Assembly: GCF_900105495.1 (NCBI RefSeq)
Contig: NZ_FNTF01000002.1
Span: 2,579,501-2,643,500 of the forward strand
Direction of reading: 5' to 3'
DNA: 64,000 bases
Source of the DNA: Pseudomonas frederiksbergensis
GTDB taxonomy: Bacteria; Pseudomonadota; Gammaproteobacteria; Pseudomonadales; Pseudomonadaceae
The notes under the pieces were generated by a model. It saw only the letters and a list, made by a program, of their open reading frames with translations. It searched no databases and was not told where the DNA came from. The position numbers were made by a program, and so were the translations under genes. Of this stretch, positions 43,279 through 52,783 are shown one piece after another (position 1 is the stretch's first letter; each line of letters starts with the position of its first letter).

Positions 43279-44595
43279 TCAGAACTTCGCTTCGGCATCC
43301 AGTTGCAGGGTGTTGATGTCCGAATCTTTCAGGTTGGCGTTGGTGTAGTCAGAGTTAGCCATGAAGTACGTCGCACCCAGGGCGAAGTTCTTGTCCAGCT
43401 CGTAACTCACTTTCAACTTGCTGCCACGCGAACCGGTGAAACCGTTGGCGAAGTCGGAGTCGGTGAAGGCGCCGACCACCGCGTTACGCTGCACGTCGCG
43501 GTAGTTGTAGTCCACTGCGAAGCCGTAGAGCTTGGTCTTCACACCAGCCAGCCAGGCAGAATCCTGATCGTTGCTGGCGTCTTGGTTGTTCACGTACTGA
43601 CCGTACAGCGAGAGCGGCATAGGCAGGCCACTGATGTCGAGCTGACCAAAGCCTTCGTACAGTTTGAATTGCTCGTTCGGGCTGTTGCCGTTGATCGCCA
43701 GTGCGGCTGGAATGCTGGTGCCGCCTGAGCGGATGTCGTCGTCGTTGTCGTAGCCGTAGACGCTGCCACCCAGGGTCAGTTTCAGGTTGTCGGTGATAGC
43801 GAAGCGCGCGCCCAACTGACCCGCGTACAGACGCAAGTCGTGTTTGAACTGCACGCCGTCGCCATCGACGTTGTCCTTGAGGGTGTAGTGACCGGCGCTA
43901 CCGAACAGCTCGGTGCTGGCGCCCAGCGGGTATTTGTAAGCCACCGACAGGCCTTCGGGGCTGATGTCGCTATCCCAGATGATGTCGCCCATGCTCACCC
44001 ATTGCTGCGGCATCTTGCCGCCAACGATATGCAGGTTCTTGATGGCGTCCGGGTGGTAGTCGACATAACCCTGGTCCAGCCAGATCTGCTTCTTGTCGAA
44101 GTAATTGTCCAGACTCTGGTTGGTGGAGCGAGCGTCGTCATTGTTGCCGGTGGCGATACGGATGCCGGTGTCGACTTGCGGGTTGATCGTGCTGTAGGCA
44201 CCCAGGCGGGCACGAATGCGCTGACGATCCTGGTCTTTGTTGTTTGAAACACCGTCGTTGTGGACGTTTTCCTGACGGAAACGCACGTCACCCTTGAATT
44301 GGGTCTTGGCGGCCCACGCCAGTTTTTGGTCGAAGGTACTCAGTTCATTGGTTTTCTTCGCAGTCGCCGCGATCTGCTCGTTGGTCTCTTGTTGAGCCTG
44401 GCGGGCGATTTGCTGGTCTTTCTGATCCTTGGCCAGCTCGGCTTGCAGTTCGGTGTACTGAGCAGGCGAAATCGAGCCGTTTGCCTTGAGCATGTCGAGC
44501 AGTTTGGCGTCGACTGCGGCACTGGCCGGAACACTCATGGCCAGCAGCAACCCACCACACAAGGCCGCCGCAGTTTTCGTGGAAGCAAGACGCAT
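43279..44595 (-). CDS. putative outer-membrane porin
   Basis: A 438-residue outer-membrane protein. A signal peptide (residues 1-26, ending ASA) is followed by a short helical coiled-coil-like segment (residues 40-85, KDQKDQQIARQAQQETNEQI). A beta-barrel part then has alternating aromatic and polar residues and ends in F (LDAEAKF), the usual C-terminal barrel signature. This layout fits the putative porin family Porin_5. The solute is unknown. GGAGA lies 6 bases before ATG 44595; the longer frame would add a non-signal head. Confidence 0.87.
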   Translation of the reverse strand: MRLASTKTAAALCGGLLLAMSVPASAAVDAKLLDMLKANGSISPAQYTELQAELAKDQKDQQIARQAQQETNEQIAATAKKTNELSTFDQKLAWAAKTQFKGDVRFRQENVHNDGVSNNKDQDRQRIRARLGAYSTINPQVDTGIRIATGNNDDARSTNQSLDNYFDKKQIWLDQGYVDYHPDAIKNLHIVGGKMPQQWVSMGDIIWDSDISPEGLSVAYKYPLGASTELFGSAGHYTLKDNVDGDGVQFKHDLRLYAGQLGARFAITDNLKLTLGGSVYGYDNDDDIRSGGTSIPAALAINGNSPNEQFKLYEGFGQLDISGLPMPLSLYGQYVNNQDASNDQDSAWLAGVKTKLYGFAVDYNYRDVQRNAVVGAFTDSDFANGFTGSRGSKLKVSYELDKNFALGATYFMANSDYTNANLKDSDINTLQLDAEAKF

Positions 44596-44876
44596 ATCAA
44601 TCTCCGAAGATGTAATGGGATGACTGAGCCATCCAGGACACAACCGACCGTTGAGGACGGAAAACGGTGACCAGGTTTAGAACCCGGCGCTCTAAAAACA
44701 GGCGCCAGTATCGCGATGGTTTATGACAGGGCAGTGGCAAAGTGATGGCGTCTCGATGACGATACAAATATCGCGCACACCCTTATCCAGAGCCCTGTCG
44801 GCGGATTGCTCGTGTGGATTTTTTGGCGATGGGCGATACTCGCCGGGCTTTCACGCAAAGAAGTAGGGAAGAACCG

Positions 44877-46001
44877 ATGCCGCTGCAACGCCTGCAAAAT
44901 CTGTCCGAAATCGCGTCGCAGACGTGGGATGCCCTGGTGCCCGAGAATCAGCCCTTTCTGCGTCACGCCTTTCTCAGCGCGCTGGAAGACAGCGGTAGCG
45001 TCGGCCCGCATTCCGGCTGGCAACCCGAGCATTTGTTGCACATCGAAGGCGATCGCCTGATTGCCGCGTTGCCCAGTTATCGCAAATGGCATTCCTACGG
45101 CGAGTACGTGTTCGATCACGCCTGGGCCGATGCCTGTGAGCGTGCGGGGATCGATTACTACCCCAAGCTGCTGACGGCTGTGCCGTTCAGTCCGGTCAGC
45201 GGCCCGCGTTTGCTGGCGGCCACGCTCGAGGACGGTTTCGAACTGTTGAAAAGCCTGCCGGGCTACCTTGAAATCGAACAACTCTCCAGCGCCCACATCA
45301 ACTTCACCGATCCGTTCACTGACGCCGCCTTGGCCGAGCAGCCAGGCTGGTTGCAGCGAATCGGCTGTCAGTACCACTGGCAGAATCGTGGCTATCGGGA
45401 TTTTCAGGACTTCCTCGACGCTCTCAGTTCGCGCAAGCGCAAGCAGATGCGCAAGGAACGCGAACAAGTGGCAGGGCAGGGCATCGATTTCGAATGGCTT
45501 GAAGGTCGGCAACTCGATCAGGCGCAGTGGGATTTTGTCTATGCCTGCTACGCCAACACCTACGCAGTGCGTCGGCAAGCGCCGTATCTGACGCGGGAGT
45601 TTTTCAGTTTGCTGGCCGAGCGTATGCCAGAGTCGATTCGTGTGGTGTTGGCCAAGCAAGGCTCACGGCCGGTGGCCATGGCCTTCAGTCTGGTGGGTGG
45701 CGACAGTTTTTTCGGTCGTTACTGGGGCTGTCTGGCGGAGTTCGATCGTCTGCACTTCGAGACCTGTTTCTACCAGGGCATGGACTACGCGATTGCCAAT
45801 GGCTTTCAGCGTTTCGATGCCGGTGCCCAGGGCGAGCACAAGTTGATTCGCGGGTTTGAACCGGTGATCACGCATTCATGGCACTACTTGCGTCATCCCG
45901 GCCTGAAAGCTGCCGTCAAAGACTTCCTGCAGCAAGAGCGCGTTGGTGTGCTGGCATATGCCGAGGAAGCCAGGACGGCCTTGCCTTACCGGCAAGCCTG
46001 A
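44877..46001 (+). CDS. FemAB/GNAT-like acyltransferase family protein
   Basis: A 374-residue protein of the peptidogalycan/FemAB-like group (COG3146 type): HAFLSALEDSGSVGPHSGW near residue 30, SRKRKQMRKEREQV near residue 200, and a GNAT-like end with GDSFFGRYWG and DYAIANGFQRFDAGAQGEHK. The family has two GNAT-like folds and is presumed to transfer acyl or aminoacyl groups; no substrate is established. TAGGGAAG precedes the ATG. The gene is divergent from the porin gene, 281 bases apart. Confidence 0.85.
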   Translation: MPLQRLQNLSEIASQTWDALVPENQPFLRHAFLSALEDSGSVGPHSGWQPEHLLHIEGDRLIAALPSYRKWHSYGEYVFDHAWADACERAGIDYYPKLLTAVPFSPVSGPRLLAATLEDGFELLKSLPGYLEIEQLSSAHINFTDPFTDAALAEQPGWLQRIGCQYHWQNRGYRDFQDFLDALSSRKRKQMRKEREQVAGQGIDFEWLEGRQLDQAQWDFVYACYANTYAVRRQAPYLTREFFSLLAERMPESIRVVLAKQGSRPVAMAFSLVGGDSFFGRYWGCLAEFDRLHFETCFYQGMDYAIANGFQRFDAGAQGEHKLIRGFEPVITHSWHYLRHPGLKAAVKDFLQQERVGVLAYAEEARTALPYRQA

Positions 46002-46057
46002 TCCTCGCCCCGCTTCAGCTGCTTTCCTTGCCCAGCCATCGATACGTCACAAGTCCA

Positions 46058-46190
46058 TGTAGCAGCTGGCGCAGCCTGCGTCCGGCTGCGAAGCAGTCGC
46101 AAAATCCTATAACGCAGTGTTTCAGGCATAACGCACCCGCTGAATTAACGACTGCTTCGCAGTCGAACGCAGGCTGCGTCAGCTGCTACA
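46058..46190. repeat. REP-type inverted repeat, family C
   Basis: TGTAGCAGCTGGCGCAGCCT and the complementary arm ending GCGTCAGCTGCTACA, with GGCTGCGAAGCAGTCG/CGACTGCTTCGCAGTCG inside. It is the same family as 4998-5129, but with GCGCAGCCTGCG in place of CGAAGGCTGCG. It lies between convergent genes. Confidence 0.85.
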
Positions 46191-46212
46191 AGGATCTCGG
46201 CGACCGACAAAT

Positions 46213-48045
46213 TTAATCTATGCCGACAAACCCACCCGTCTGGTGCTGCCACAACCGCGCATACAAACCGCCATGGGCCAGCAGTTCGGCGTGGCTGCCG
46301 GTTTCGGCGATCTTGCCTTTTTCCAGCACCACCAGCCGGTCCATGCGGGCGATGGTCGAGAGCCGGTGGGCGATGGCAATCACGGTTTTGCCCTGCATCA
46401 GGGTTTCCAGGCTTTCCTGGATCGCTGCTTCGACTTCCGAGTCCAGCGCCGAGGTGGCCTCGTCCATGATCAGGATTGGCGCGTCCTTGAGCAGTACGCG
46501 AGCAATCGCAATCCGCTGACGCTGACCGCCGGAGAGTTTCACCCCGCGCTCACCGACGTGGGCATCAAAACCGGTGCGACCTTCGGAGTCCGACAGCAAT
46601 GGGATGAACTCGTCGGCGCGGGCCTTGTGCACCGCCGCCCAGAGTTCGGCGTCGGTGGCGTCGGGTTTGCCGTACAACAAATTGTCGCGGATCGAGCGAT
46701 GCAGCAGGGACGTGTCCTGGGTGATCATGCCGATGCGCTCACGCAGGCTTTCCTGGCCGACTTCGGCGATGTTCTGGCCGTCGATGAGGATGCGTCCGCC
46801 CTGCACGTCATAGAGGCGCAGCAGCAGGTTGACCAGGGTTGACTTGCCGGCGCCGGAGGGACCGATCAGGCCGATTTTCTCACCGGGCTTGATGGTCAGG
46901 TTGAGGTCGCCGATGATCCCGCTCTTCTTGCCGTAGTGGAAATCCACGTGCTCGAAACGCACCTCGCCACGGGTGACCGCCAGCGGTTTGGCCTGCTCGC
47001 GATCGGTGACGCTGACCGGTTGAGAGATGGTCTGCAAACCGTCCTGGACCATGCCGATATTTTCGAAAATGCCGGTGACCACCCACATGATCCAGCCGGA
47101 CATGTTGACGATGCGGATCACCAGGCCGGTGGCCAGGGCAATCGCGCCGACGGTGATCAGCGACTGCGTCCACAGCCACAGGGCCAGGCCGGTGGTGCCG
47201 ACGATCAGCAAGCCGTTCATGCTGGTGATGACCACGTCCATGCTGGTGACCACCCGGCCGGCCAGTTGGGCTTTTTCGGTTTGTTCCTTGATCGCTTCGC
47301 GAGCGTATTGCTGCTCGAAGTTGGTGTGGGCGAACAGCTTCAGGGTCGTGATGTTGGTGTAGCCGTCGACGATCCGCCCCATGAGTTTGGAGCGCGCATC
47401 GGAGGACACGACCGAACGTTCCTTGACCCGTGGCACGAAGTAGCAAAGGGCACTGATGAAGGCGACGATCCAGGTCAGCAGCGGGATCATCAGGCGCCAG
47501 TCGGCTTCGGCGAACAGCACCAGCGAACTGATCGCGTAGATCAGCACGTGCCACAGCGCGTCCACCGCTTGCACAGCCGAATCGCGCAGCGAGTTGCCGG
47601 TTTGCATGATGCGTTGGGCGATACGCCCGGCGAAGTCGTTCTGGAAAAAATTCAGGCTCTGTTTGAGCACATAACTGTGGTTCTGCCAGCGGATCAGGCT
47701 GGTCATGCTGGGGCTCAGGGTCTGGTGCACCAGCAGGTCATGCAGGCCGACAAAAATCGGCCGGAACACCAGGGCTACCACCGCCATCCAGGCCAGCTCG
47801 ATCCCGTGTTCCTTGAAGAAATCGACGTTAGGCGTGCCTTGGGTCAGGTCGATGATGCGACTCAGGTAACTGAACAGCGCCACTTCGATCAGCGCACCGA
47901 TCAGGCCGACGAGCAGCAGGACGGCAAAACTCGGCCAGACCTGCTTCAAGTAATAGGTATAAAAAGGCAGAACCCGATCCGGCGGAGCGGCCGTCGGGGC
48001 CTCGCGGAAAATGTCGATCAGTTTCTCGAAACGGCGATAAAGCAT
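46213..48045 (-). CDS. ABC exporter with fused membrane and ATPase domains
   Basis: A 610-residue half-transporter of the MsbA/MdlB type. The membrane domain has six segments (about residues 40-320). The nucleotide-binding domain follows from about 365, with Walker A GPSGAGKST, the signature LSGGQRQRIAIARV, Walker B ILIMDEATSALD and the H-loop AIAHRLST. It works as a dimer. The substrate cannot be told. ATG 48045 follows GGAG; it lies 82 bases after ppiA and may be the last gene of that run. Confidence 0.9.
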   Translation of the reverse strand: MLYRRFEKLIDIFREAPTAAPPDRVLPFYTYYLKQVWPSFAVLLLVGLIGALIEVALFSYLSRIIDLTQGTPNVDFFKEHGIELAWMAVVALVFRPIFVGLHDLLVHQTLSPSMTSLIRWQNHSYVLKQSLNFFQNDFAGRIAQRIMQTGNSLRDSAVQAVDALWHVLIYAISSLVLFAEADWRLMIPLLTWIVAFISALCYFVPRVKERSVVSSDARSKLMGRIVDGYTNITTLKLFAHTNFEQQYAREAIKEQTEKAQLAGRVVTSMDVVITSMNGLLIVGTTGLALWLWTQSLITVGAIALATGLVIRIVNMSGWIMWVVTGIFENIGMVQDGLQTISQPVSVTDREQAKPLAVTRGEVRFEHVDFHYGKKSGIIGDLNLTIKPGEKIGLIGPSGAGKSTLVNLLLRLYDVQGGRILIDGQNIAEVGQESLRERIGMITQDTSLLHRSIRDNLLYGKPDATDAELWAAVHKARADEFIPLLSDSEGRTGFDAHVGERGVKLSGGQRQRIAIARVLLKDAPILIMDEATSALDSEVEAAIQESLETLMQGKTVIAIAHRLSTIARMDRLVVLEKGKIAETGSHAELLAHGGLYARLWQHQTGGFVGID

Positions 48046-48127
48046 CAGTTCTCCGCCCGCGCACGGGCTCTCCTTTGAACAGTGTGAGCGGCGCACTCCG
48101 GCAGCCGCTCAAGACTTCCTGTGTAGC

Positions 48128-48685
48128 TTAGTCGATGACTTTGGCCGACTTGATGAACACAGGGTCGGCGGGTACATCTTTCATGCCGCCACGGGTGGTG
48201 GTTTGCGAGTTGACGATGACATCTACCACGTCCATGCCTTTCACGACTTTACCGAAGACCGCATAGCCGTCACCGCTGTCGAGGAAGTCATTGTCCTTGA
48301 CGTTCACGAAGAACTGGCTAGTGGCCGAATCAGGATTCGAGGTGCGGGCCATGGACAGCGTGCCACGGACGTTGTGCAGACCGTTCTTGGACTCGTTCTT
48401 GATCGGTGCCTTGGTTTCTTTCTGTTGCATTTGTTGAGTGAAACCACCGCCCTGGATCATGAACCCGGGAATCACCCGATGAAAAATCGTGTTGTTGTAG
48501 AAACCGCTGTTGACGTAGTCCAGGAAGTTCTTGGTACTGATCGGCGCCTTGACCGGGTCCAGTTCGATTTCGATCTGGCCGTTGGTGGTCTCCAGCAACA
48601 CGTGCGGCGCCTTGGCGGGCGTGGCGGCCATCAGGTTGGCGGCAAACAGAACGGAGCCAGCGACGAGGGCGATTTTTTTCAGCAT
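48128..48685 (-). CDS. ppiA: periplasmic peptidyl-prolyl isomerase (cyclophilin)
   Basis: A 185-residue cyclophilin with a signal peptide (residues 1-20, ending LMAA). The isomerase core is [14 protein letters not shown], then [19 protein letters not shown] and [15 protein letters not shown]. It speeds cis-trans prolyl isomerisation in exported proteins. Its start overlaps the end of the alpha/beta hydrolase gene by 7 bases, so the two are probably translated from one message. Confidence 0.93.
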   Translation of the reverse strand: MLKKIALVAGSVLFAANLMAATPAKAPHVLLETTNGQIEIELDPVKAPISTKNFLDYVNSGFYNNTIFHRVIPGFMIQGGGFTQQMQQKETKAPIKNESKNGLHNVRGTLSMARTSNPDSATSQFFVNVKDNDFLDSGDGYAVFGKVVKGMDVVDVIVNSQTTTRGGMKDVPADPVFIKSAKVID

Positions 48686-49494
48686 GGGTCAGTGATCCTG
48701 AGTGAGGTGGTGTCGACTGCGGTGAGAAACTCGAGCAGCGTTTGGTTGAATATTTCGGGTTGATCCAGCGGGGTGGCGTGGCGCGAATCGGCGATCACCA
48801 CCAGCCGCGCATCGGGCAGCAGTTTTACGTAGGTCTCTTTCAGCGAGACCGGTGTGTAGTCACGGTCGGCGCTGACGATGAGGGTTGGACAGGACACCTT
48901 CGAAAGTCGTTCCTGAACCCCCCAGCCAACGATTGCATCGAAGCTGGCGAGATAAGCATGTTTGTCGTTTTTTGCCCAGCGTTCGGCCATTTTTTGTCGC
49001 AAATCCGCCTGTTCCGGTTTCGGGAACAGCTTGCGTCCAAGCGCGGTGCCGATGGCGCCAAGACTGAGGACGCGCATCAGGCTCCAGCGCTTGAACCACT
49101 GCCAGTAATCGTCGCGGCTGCGCAGTTTGACCTCGGGCGCACTGTTGACGATGCACAGGCTTTTGAGCAATTGCGGCTGATCCACGGCCAGTTGAAAGCC
49201 GATCATGCCGCCCATGGAAAGTCCCACATAATGTATCGGGCCGAGGTTCAGGTGTTCAATGAGGGCGACCAGGTCGGCGCTGAACCCGGCGATGCTGTAG
49301 CGCTCGCGGGGTTTGTCGGAGCGACCGTGGCCGCGTACATCCGGGACGATCACCCGGTAGCGGGCCGACAGCGCCGGGATCTGTTTTTCCCAGTCCAGGG
49401 TGCTGGAGCCGAGCCCGTGGACCAGCAGCAACGGCGTGCCGTGGCCATATTCCTCATAGTGCAGGTTGCAACCTTCATGTTCGAAATAGGCCAT
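48679..49494 (-). CDS. alpha/beta hydrolase
   Basis: A 271-residue alpha/beta-fold hydrolase of the 3-oxoadipate enol-lactonase/BioH-like group. Nucleophile S93 lies in GLSMGG; the acid is D210 or D212 in SADRDYTP, and H239 (DSRHATPLD) completes the triad. LLVHGLGSS forms the oxyanion region. No signal peptide. It lies 14 bases after the LysR gene and overlaps ppiA. The natural ester or amide substrate is unknown. Confidence 0.9.
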   Translation of the reverse strand: MAYFEHEGCNLHYEEYGHGTPLLLVHGLGSSTLDWEKQIPALSARYRVIVPDVRGHGRSDKPRERYSIAGFSADLVALIEHLNLGPIHYVGLSMGGMIGFQLAVDQPQLLKSLCIVNSAPEVKLRSRDDYWQWFKRWSLMRVLSLGAIGTALGRKLFPKPEQADLRQKMAERWAKNDKHAYLASFDAIVGWGVQERLSKVSCPTLIVSADRDYTPVSLKETYVKLLPDARLVVIADSRHATPLDQPEIFNQTLLEFLTAVDTTSLRITDPC

Positions 49495-49508
49495 GCATAC
49501 ACTCCTTG

Positions 49509-50432
49509 TCAGGCTTGTTCAGGGGCGGCGAAAGGTGCATCCAGCGGCGCGGTATCAAAGGTGCGCAGCAGTTCGATGAGAATCTGCGTGGCCGGACCCA
49601 AGGGTTTGTCCTTGTTCGAGTACAGGTAGAAGCTCGGGTTGCGGCTGCCGCCCTGGTCCAACGGTAGCAGCTTGAGCAGGCCTTCCTTGATTTCCCGTTC
49701 AATCATGTGCCGAGGCAACCAGGCAAAACCCAGGCCGCTGCTGACAAACGTTGCCGCGGTGGCCAGGCTGCCTACGGTCCAGCGCTGTTCCGCGCCGAGC
49801 CAGCCGACGTCCCGTGGTTGCTGCCGGCCAGAGTCGCGGATTACTACTTGCAGCTGGCTTTCCAGGTCCTGGAAATTCAGTTCGCGGTTGAGGCGGTGCA
49901 AGGGATGTTCGGGATGGGCAACTGCCACGAATTCGACGTCGCTCAATTCCGCGCCCAGGTAACCGGGAATGCTGAAGCCACTGATGGCCAGATCGGCCAC
50001 GCCTTCGAGCAAGACTTCTTCCACCCCCGACAATACTTCTTCGCGCAGACGCACCCGACAGCCACGGCTTTGCGGCATGAACGCGGTCAAGGCGCGAACG
50101 AGGCGGGCGCTCGGGTAGGCGGCGTCGACCACCAGCCGCACTTCCGCTTCCCAGCCTTGTTCCATGTGATGGGCCAGGTCTTCCAGCTGGCTGGCCTGTT
50201 TCACCAATTGCCGCGAACGGCGCAGCAGCACGCCGCCGGCTTCAGTCAGCACCGCTTTGCGGCCGTCGATACGCAACAGCGGCACGCCGAGTTGGTCCTG
50301 CATGCGCGCTACGGTGTAGCTCACCGATGATTGCGAGCGGTGCAGCGCTTCGGCGGCCTGGGCGAAACCGCCGTGGTCGACCACGGCCTGTAACGTTCGC
50401 CATTGATCAAGGGTCACGCGGGGCGCTTTCAT
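49509..50432 (-). CDS. LysR-family transcriptional regulator
   Basis: A 307-residue LysR regulator. The HTH is at residues 7-65 (LDQWRTLQAVVDHGGFAQAA; RSQSSVSYTVARMQDQLGVP), followed by the effector domain. AGAGGAG precedes the ATG. It heads the minus-strand run (hydrolase, ppiA, possibly the ABC gene), and is divergent from a small exported protein gene and azoR, so either side could be its target. Confidence 0.9.
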   Translation of the reverse strand: MKAPRVTLDQWRTLQAVVDHGGFAQAAEALHRSQSSVSYTVARMQDQLGVPLLRIDGRKAVLTEAGGVLLRRSRQLVKQASQLEDLAHHMEQGWEAEVRLVVDAAYPSARLVRALTAFMPQSRGCRVRLREEVLSGVEEVLLEGVADLAISGFSIPGYLGAELSDVEFVAVAHPEHPLHRLNRELNFQDLESQLQVVIRDSGRQQPRDVGWLGAEQRWTVGSLATAATFVSSGLGFAWLPRHMIEREIKEGLLKLLPLDQGGSRNPSFYLYSNKDKPLGPATQILIELLRTFDTAPLDAPFAAPEQA

Positions 50433-50481
50433 GAATAGCTCCTCTTGTCCTAAGCTGGCAGTCCATATTGGAGACTGCTGA

Positions 50482-50811
50482 ATGAAAAAGCTTTGTGGTG
50501 TGGTATCGGGTTGTGTGTTGCTGGCGGTGCTGCCGCTGACGGCGTTTGCCTATCCGATCGACGTTGAAAAACAGCTGAACGGCATGAGCATCGACTACAA
50601 CGCGTATGACACGGATAGCGACATCGCCTCCATTCAGGTGAACAACTACGGCACCACTGATGCGGCCTGTAAGGTAGTTTTCAACAATGGCCCGGAAGCG
50701 CCACGCACCCGCAATATCGAAGTCGCCGCTGGTAAACACAAAAATGCCACCGCCAAGTTCAACCGAAGCATCATCAAGATGCGTATCAAACTGACCTGCA
50801 CCCCCAAATGA
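50482..50811 (+). CDS. small exported protein
   Basis: A 109-residue protein with a signal peptide (residues 1-23, ending TAFA). The mature part starts YPIDVEKQLNGMSIDYNAYD and is a predicted beta-rich domain with two cysteines (DAACKVVF and LTCTPK) that could form a disulfide. Some databases label similar proteins 3-phosphoglycerate kinase; nothing in this sequence supports that. GGAG precedes the ATG by 8 bases. Function unknown. Confidence 0.75.
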   Translation: MKKLCGVVSGCVLLAVLPLTAFAYPIDVEKQLNGMSIDYNAYDTDSDIASIQVNNYGTTDAACKVVFNNGPEAPRTRNIEVAAGKHKNATAKFNRSIIKMRIKLTCTPK

Positions 50812-50961
50812 CCTCAGGCGGAGCACGCCCGCCGGGTATGCTCCGCTTATAAACGAATTTATTGATGGTTTATAGCAGTTATTTGCGCTTTTTCATCGAT
50901 TTAACTTTGTTTAACCTTCACTCCATCGACTTACAACATTCTCAGATGGAGGCTACATCCC

Positions 50962-51561
50962 ATGTCCCGCGTTCTGATCATCGAAAGCAGCGCTCGTCAG
51001 CAAGACTCGGTTTCGCGTCAACTGACCCAGACCTTCATCAGCCAGTGGCAAACCGCGCACCCGAACGATCAAATCACCGTTCGTGATCTGGCCGTCAACC
51101 CCGTGCCGCACCTGGATATCAACCTGCTGGGCGGCTGGATGAAACCTGCCGAACAGCGCAACGACCTCGAACAGGTTTCCCTGGAACGCTCCAACGAGTT
51201 GACCGACGAATTGCTGGCCGCCGATGTACTGGTCATGGCCGCGCCGATGTACAACTTCGCCATCCCGAGCACCCTCAAAGCCTGGCTCGACCATGTGCTG
51301 CGTGCCGGCGTGACCTTCAAGTACACCGACACTGGCCCGCAAGGCCTGCTCAGCGGCAAGCGTGCCTACGTGCTGACTGCCCGCGGCGGGATCTACGCCG
51401 GCAGCACCGCGGATCACCAGGAACCGTACCTGCGTCAGGTCATGGCGTTCATCGGGATCCACGACGTGACGTTCATCCACGCCGAAGGCATGAACCTGGG
51501 CGGTGACTTCCAGGAGAAAGGCCTGAGCCAGGCCAACGCCAAGCTTTCCCTCGTCGCCTGA
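50962..51561 (+). CDS. azoR: FMN-dependent NADH-azoreductase
   Basis: A 199-residue flavodoxin-like oxidoreductase of the AzoR family, which reduces quinones and azo compounds with NADH. FMN-binding parts are visible: IIESSARQQDSVSRQL at the N-terminus (phosphate loop), MAAPMYNFAIPSTLKAWLDH around residues 94-113, and TARGGIY. GGAGG lies 8 bases before the ATG. A LysR gene lies upstream in the opposite direction beyond the small exported protein gene, a common arrangement for azoR. A terminator follows at 51669. Confidence 0.93.
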   Translation: MSRVLIIESSARQQDSVSRQLTQTFISQWQTAHPNDQITVRDLAVNPVPHLDINLLGGWMKPAEQRNDLEQVSLERSNELTDELLAADVLVMAAPMYNFAIPSTLKAWLDHVLRAGVTFKYTDTGPQGLLSGKRAYVLTARGGIYAGSTADHQEPYLRQVMAFIGIHDVTFIHAEGMNLGGDFQEKGLSQANAKLSLVA

Positions 51562-51668
51562 GGCTTTAATCGCCAGATAATCCCTTGATGTTCAAGTGAC
51601 CTGGCGCAACCCCTTCATGGCTTTACGCGCATCGACCTCCCTTTGCACTTGTTGCTCCTGAGTGCTGT

Positions 51669-51707
51669 AGCCCGATTGAACGCTTTAGCGAGATCGGGCT
51701 TTTTTTT
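51669..51707 (+). terminator. intrinsic terminator after azoR
   Basis: AGCCCGAT (from 51669) and ATCGGGCT pair around a loop of about 16 bases and are followed by a run of T. It lies 108 bases after the azoR stop. Confidence 0.85.
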
Positions 51708-51736
51708 GCCTGCGATTCAGGACTCGCGCACACACC

Positions 51737-51833
51737 CCCTGTGGGAGCGAGCCTGCTCGCGATAGCGGTGTGTCAGCCAATATCATTGTTAAATGTAACG
51801 CCGCCATCGCGAGCAGGCTCGCTCCCACAGGGG
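51737..51833. repeat. REP-type inverted repeat, family B
   Basis: CCCTGTGGGAGCGAGCCTGC to GCAGGCTCGCTCCCACAGGG with GCGATAGCGG/CCGCCATCGC nearer the centre. It lies between the azoR terminator and the DMT gene, so it is upstream of the latter's promoter or within it. Confidence 0.92.
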
Positions 51834-51904
51834 TTGTGTTGCCTGACAGGTCGCGATGGCTGGCAAAACCCGCTATCGTCGCCGCCATTCGAAACGAGGC
51901 GAGC

Positions 51905-52783
51905 ATGGGCTATCTACTTTTTGTCACGCTGATCCAGGCGTTTTCCTTCAGTTTGATCGGCGAATACCTGGCCGGTCATGTCGACAGTTACTTCGCGGTG
52001 CTGGTGCGAGTGGTATTGGCGGGGCTGGTGTTCATTCCGTTGACCCGCTGGCGTTCGGTTGAGCCGGCGTTCATGCGCGGCATGCTGCTGATCGGCGCGT
52101 TGCAGTTCGGCGTGACTTACGTCTGCCTGTACCTGAGCTTTCGGGTGCTGACAGTGCCGGAGGTGTTGCTATTCACCATCCTCACGCCGCTGCACGTGAC
52201 CTTGATCGAAGATGCGCTGAACCGGCGCTTCAACCCGTGGGCATTGGTCGCGGCACTGGTGGCGGTGATGGGCGCGGCGGTCATTCGCTACGACCGGATC
52301 AACCCGGACTTCTTCATGGGCTTCCTGTTGCTGCAACTGGCCAACTTCACCTACGCCGCCGGGCAAGTGCTCTATAAGCATCTGGTGGCCCGCCATCCGA
52401 GCGATTTGCCGCATTACCGGCGCTTTGGTTACTTCTACCTCGGGGCATTGGCGGTGGCATTGCCGGCGTTTCTGTTGTTCGGCAAACAGAACTTCCTGCC
52501 CGAAGCACCGCTGCAATGGGGCGTGCTGCTGTTCCTCGGCCTGGTCTCGACCGCGCTGGGTCTGTACTGGTGGAACAAGGGCGCGTGCCTGGTGAACGGC
52601 GGCACGCTGGCGGTGATGAACAACCTGCATGTGCCGGTGGGGTTGCTGATCAACTTGTTGATCTGGAATCAGCATGAAGAGCTGGGGCGGTTGTTGTTTG
52701 GTGGGTCGGTGATTTTGATGGCGGTGTGGATTAGTCGGTTGGGCGTCAGGCGAGAAGTGCTGCCGTTGCGGGAACGGGCATGA
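51905..52783 (+). CDS. DMT-superfamily transporter coupled to a MepB-family gene
   Basis: A 292-residue ten-segment membrane protein resembling the carboxylate/amino acid/amine exporters of the DMT superfamily (MGYLLFVTLIQAFSFSLIGE; YLSFRVLTVPEVLLFTILTP; LGLYWWNKGACLVNGGTLAV). GAGG precedes ATG 51905; the longer frame starts in a repeat. Its TGA overlaps the ATG of the MepB gene (ATGA). The substrate is unknown; the coupling suggests a shared role with the MepB protein. Confidence 0.88.
   Translation: MGYLLFVTLIQAFSFSLIGEYLAGHVDSYFAVLVRVVLAGLVFIPLTRWRSVEPAFMRGMLLIGALQFGVTYVCLYLSFRVLTVPEVLLFTILTPLHVTLIEDALNRRFNPWALVAALVAVMGAAVIRYDRINPDFFMGFLLLQLANFTYAAGQVLYKHLVARHPSDLPHYRRFGYFYLGALAVALPAFLLFGKQNFLPEAPLQWGVLLFLGLVSTALGLYWWNKGACLVNGGTLAVMNNLHVPVGLLINLLIWNQHEELGRLLFGGSVILMAVWISRLGVRREVLPLRERA

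Noticed and set aside
50482..50811. 3-phosphoglycerate kinase label sometimes attached to similar short proteins
   Set aside because: The protein is 109 residues with a signal peptide and no nucleotide or phosphoglycerate site, so the label cannot be right.
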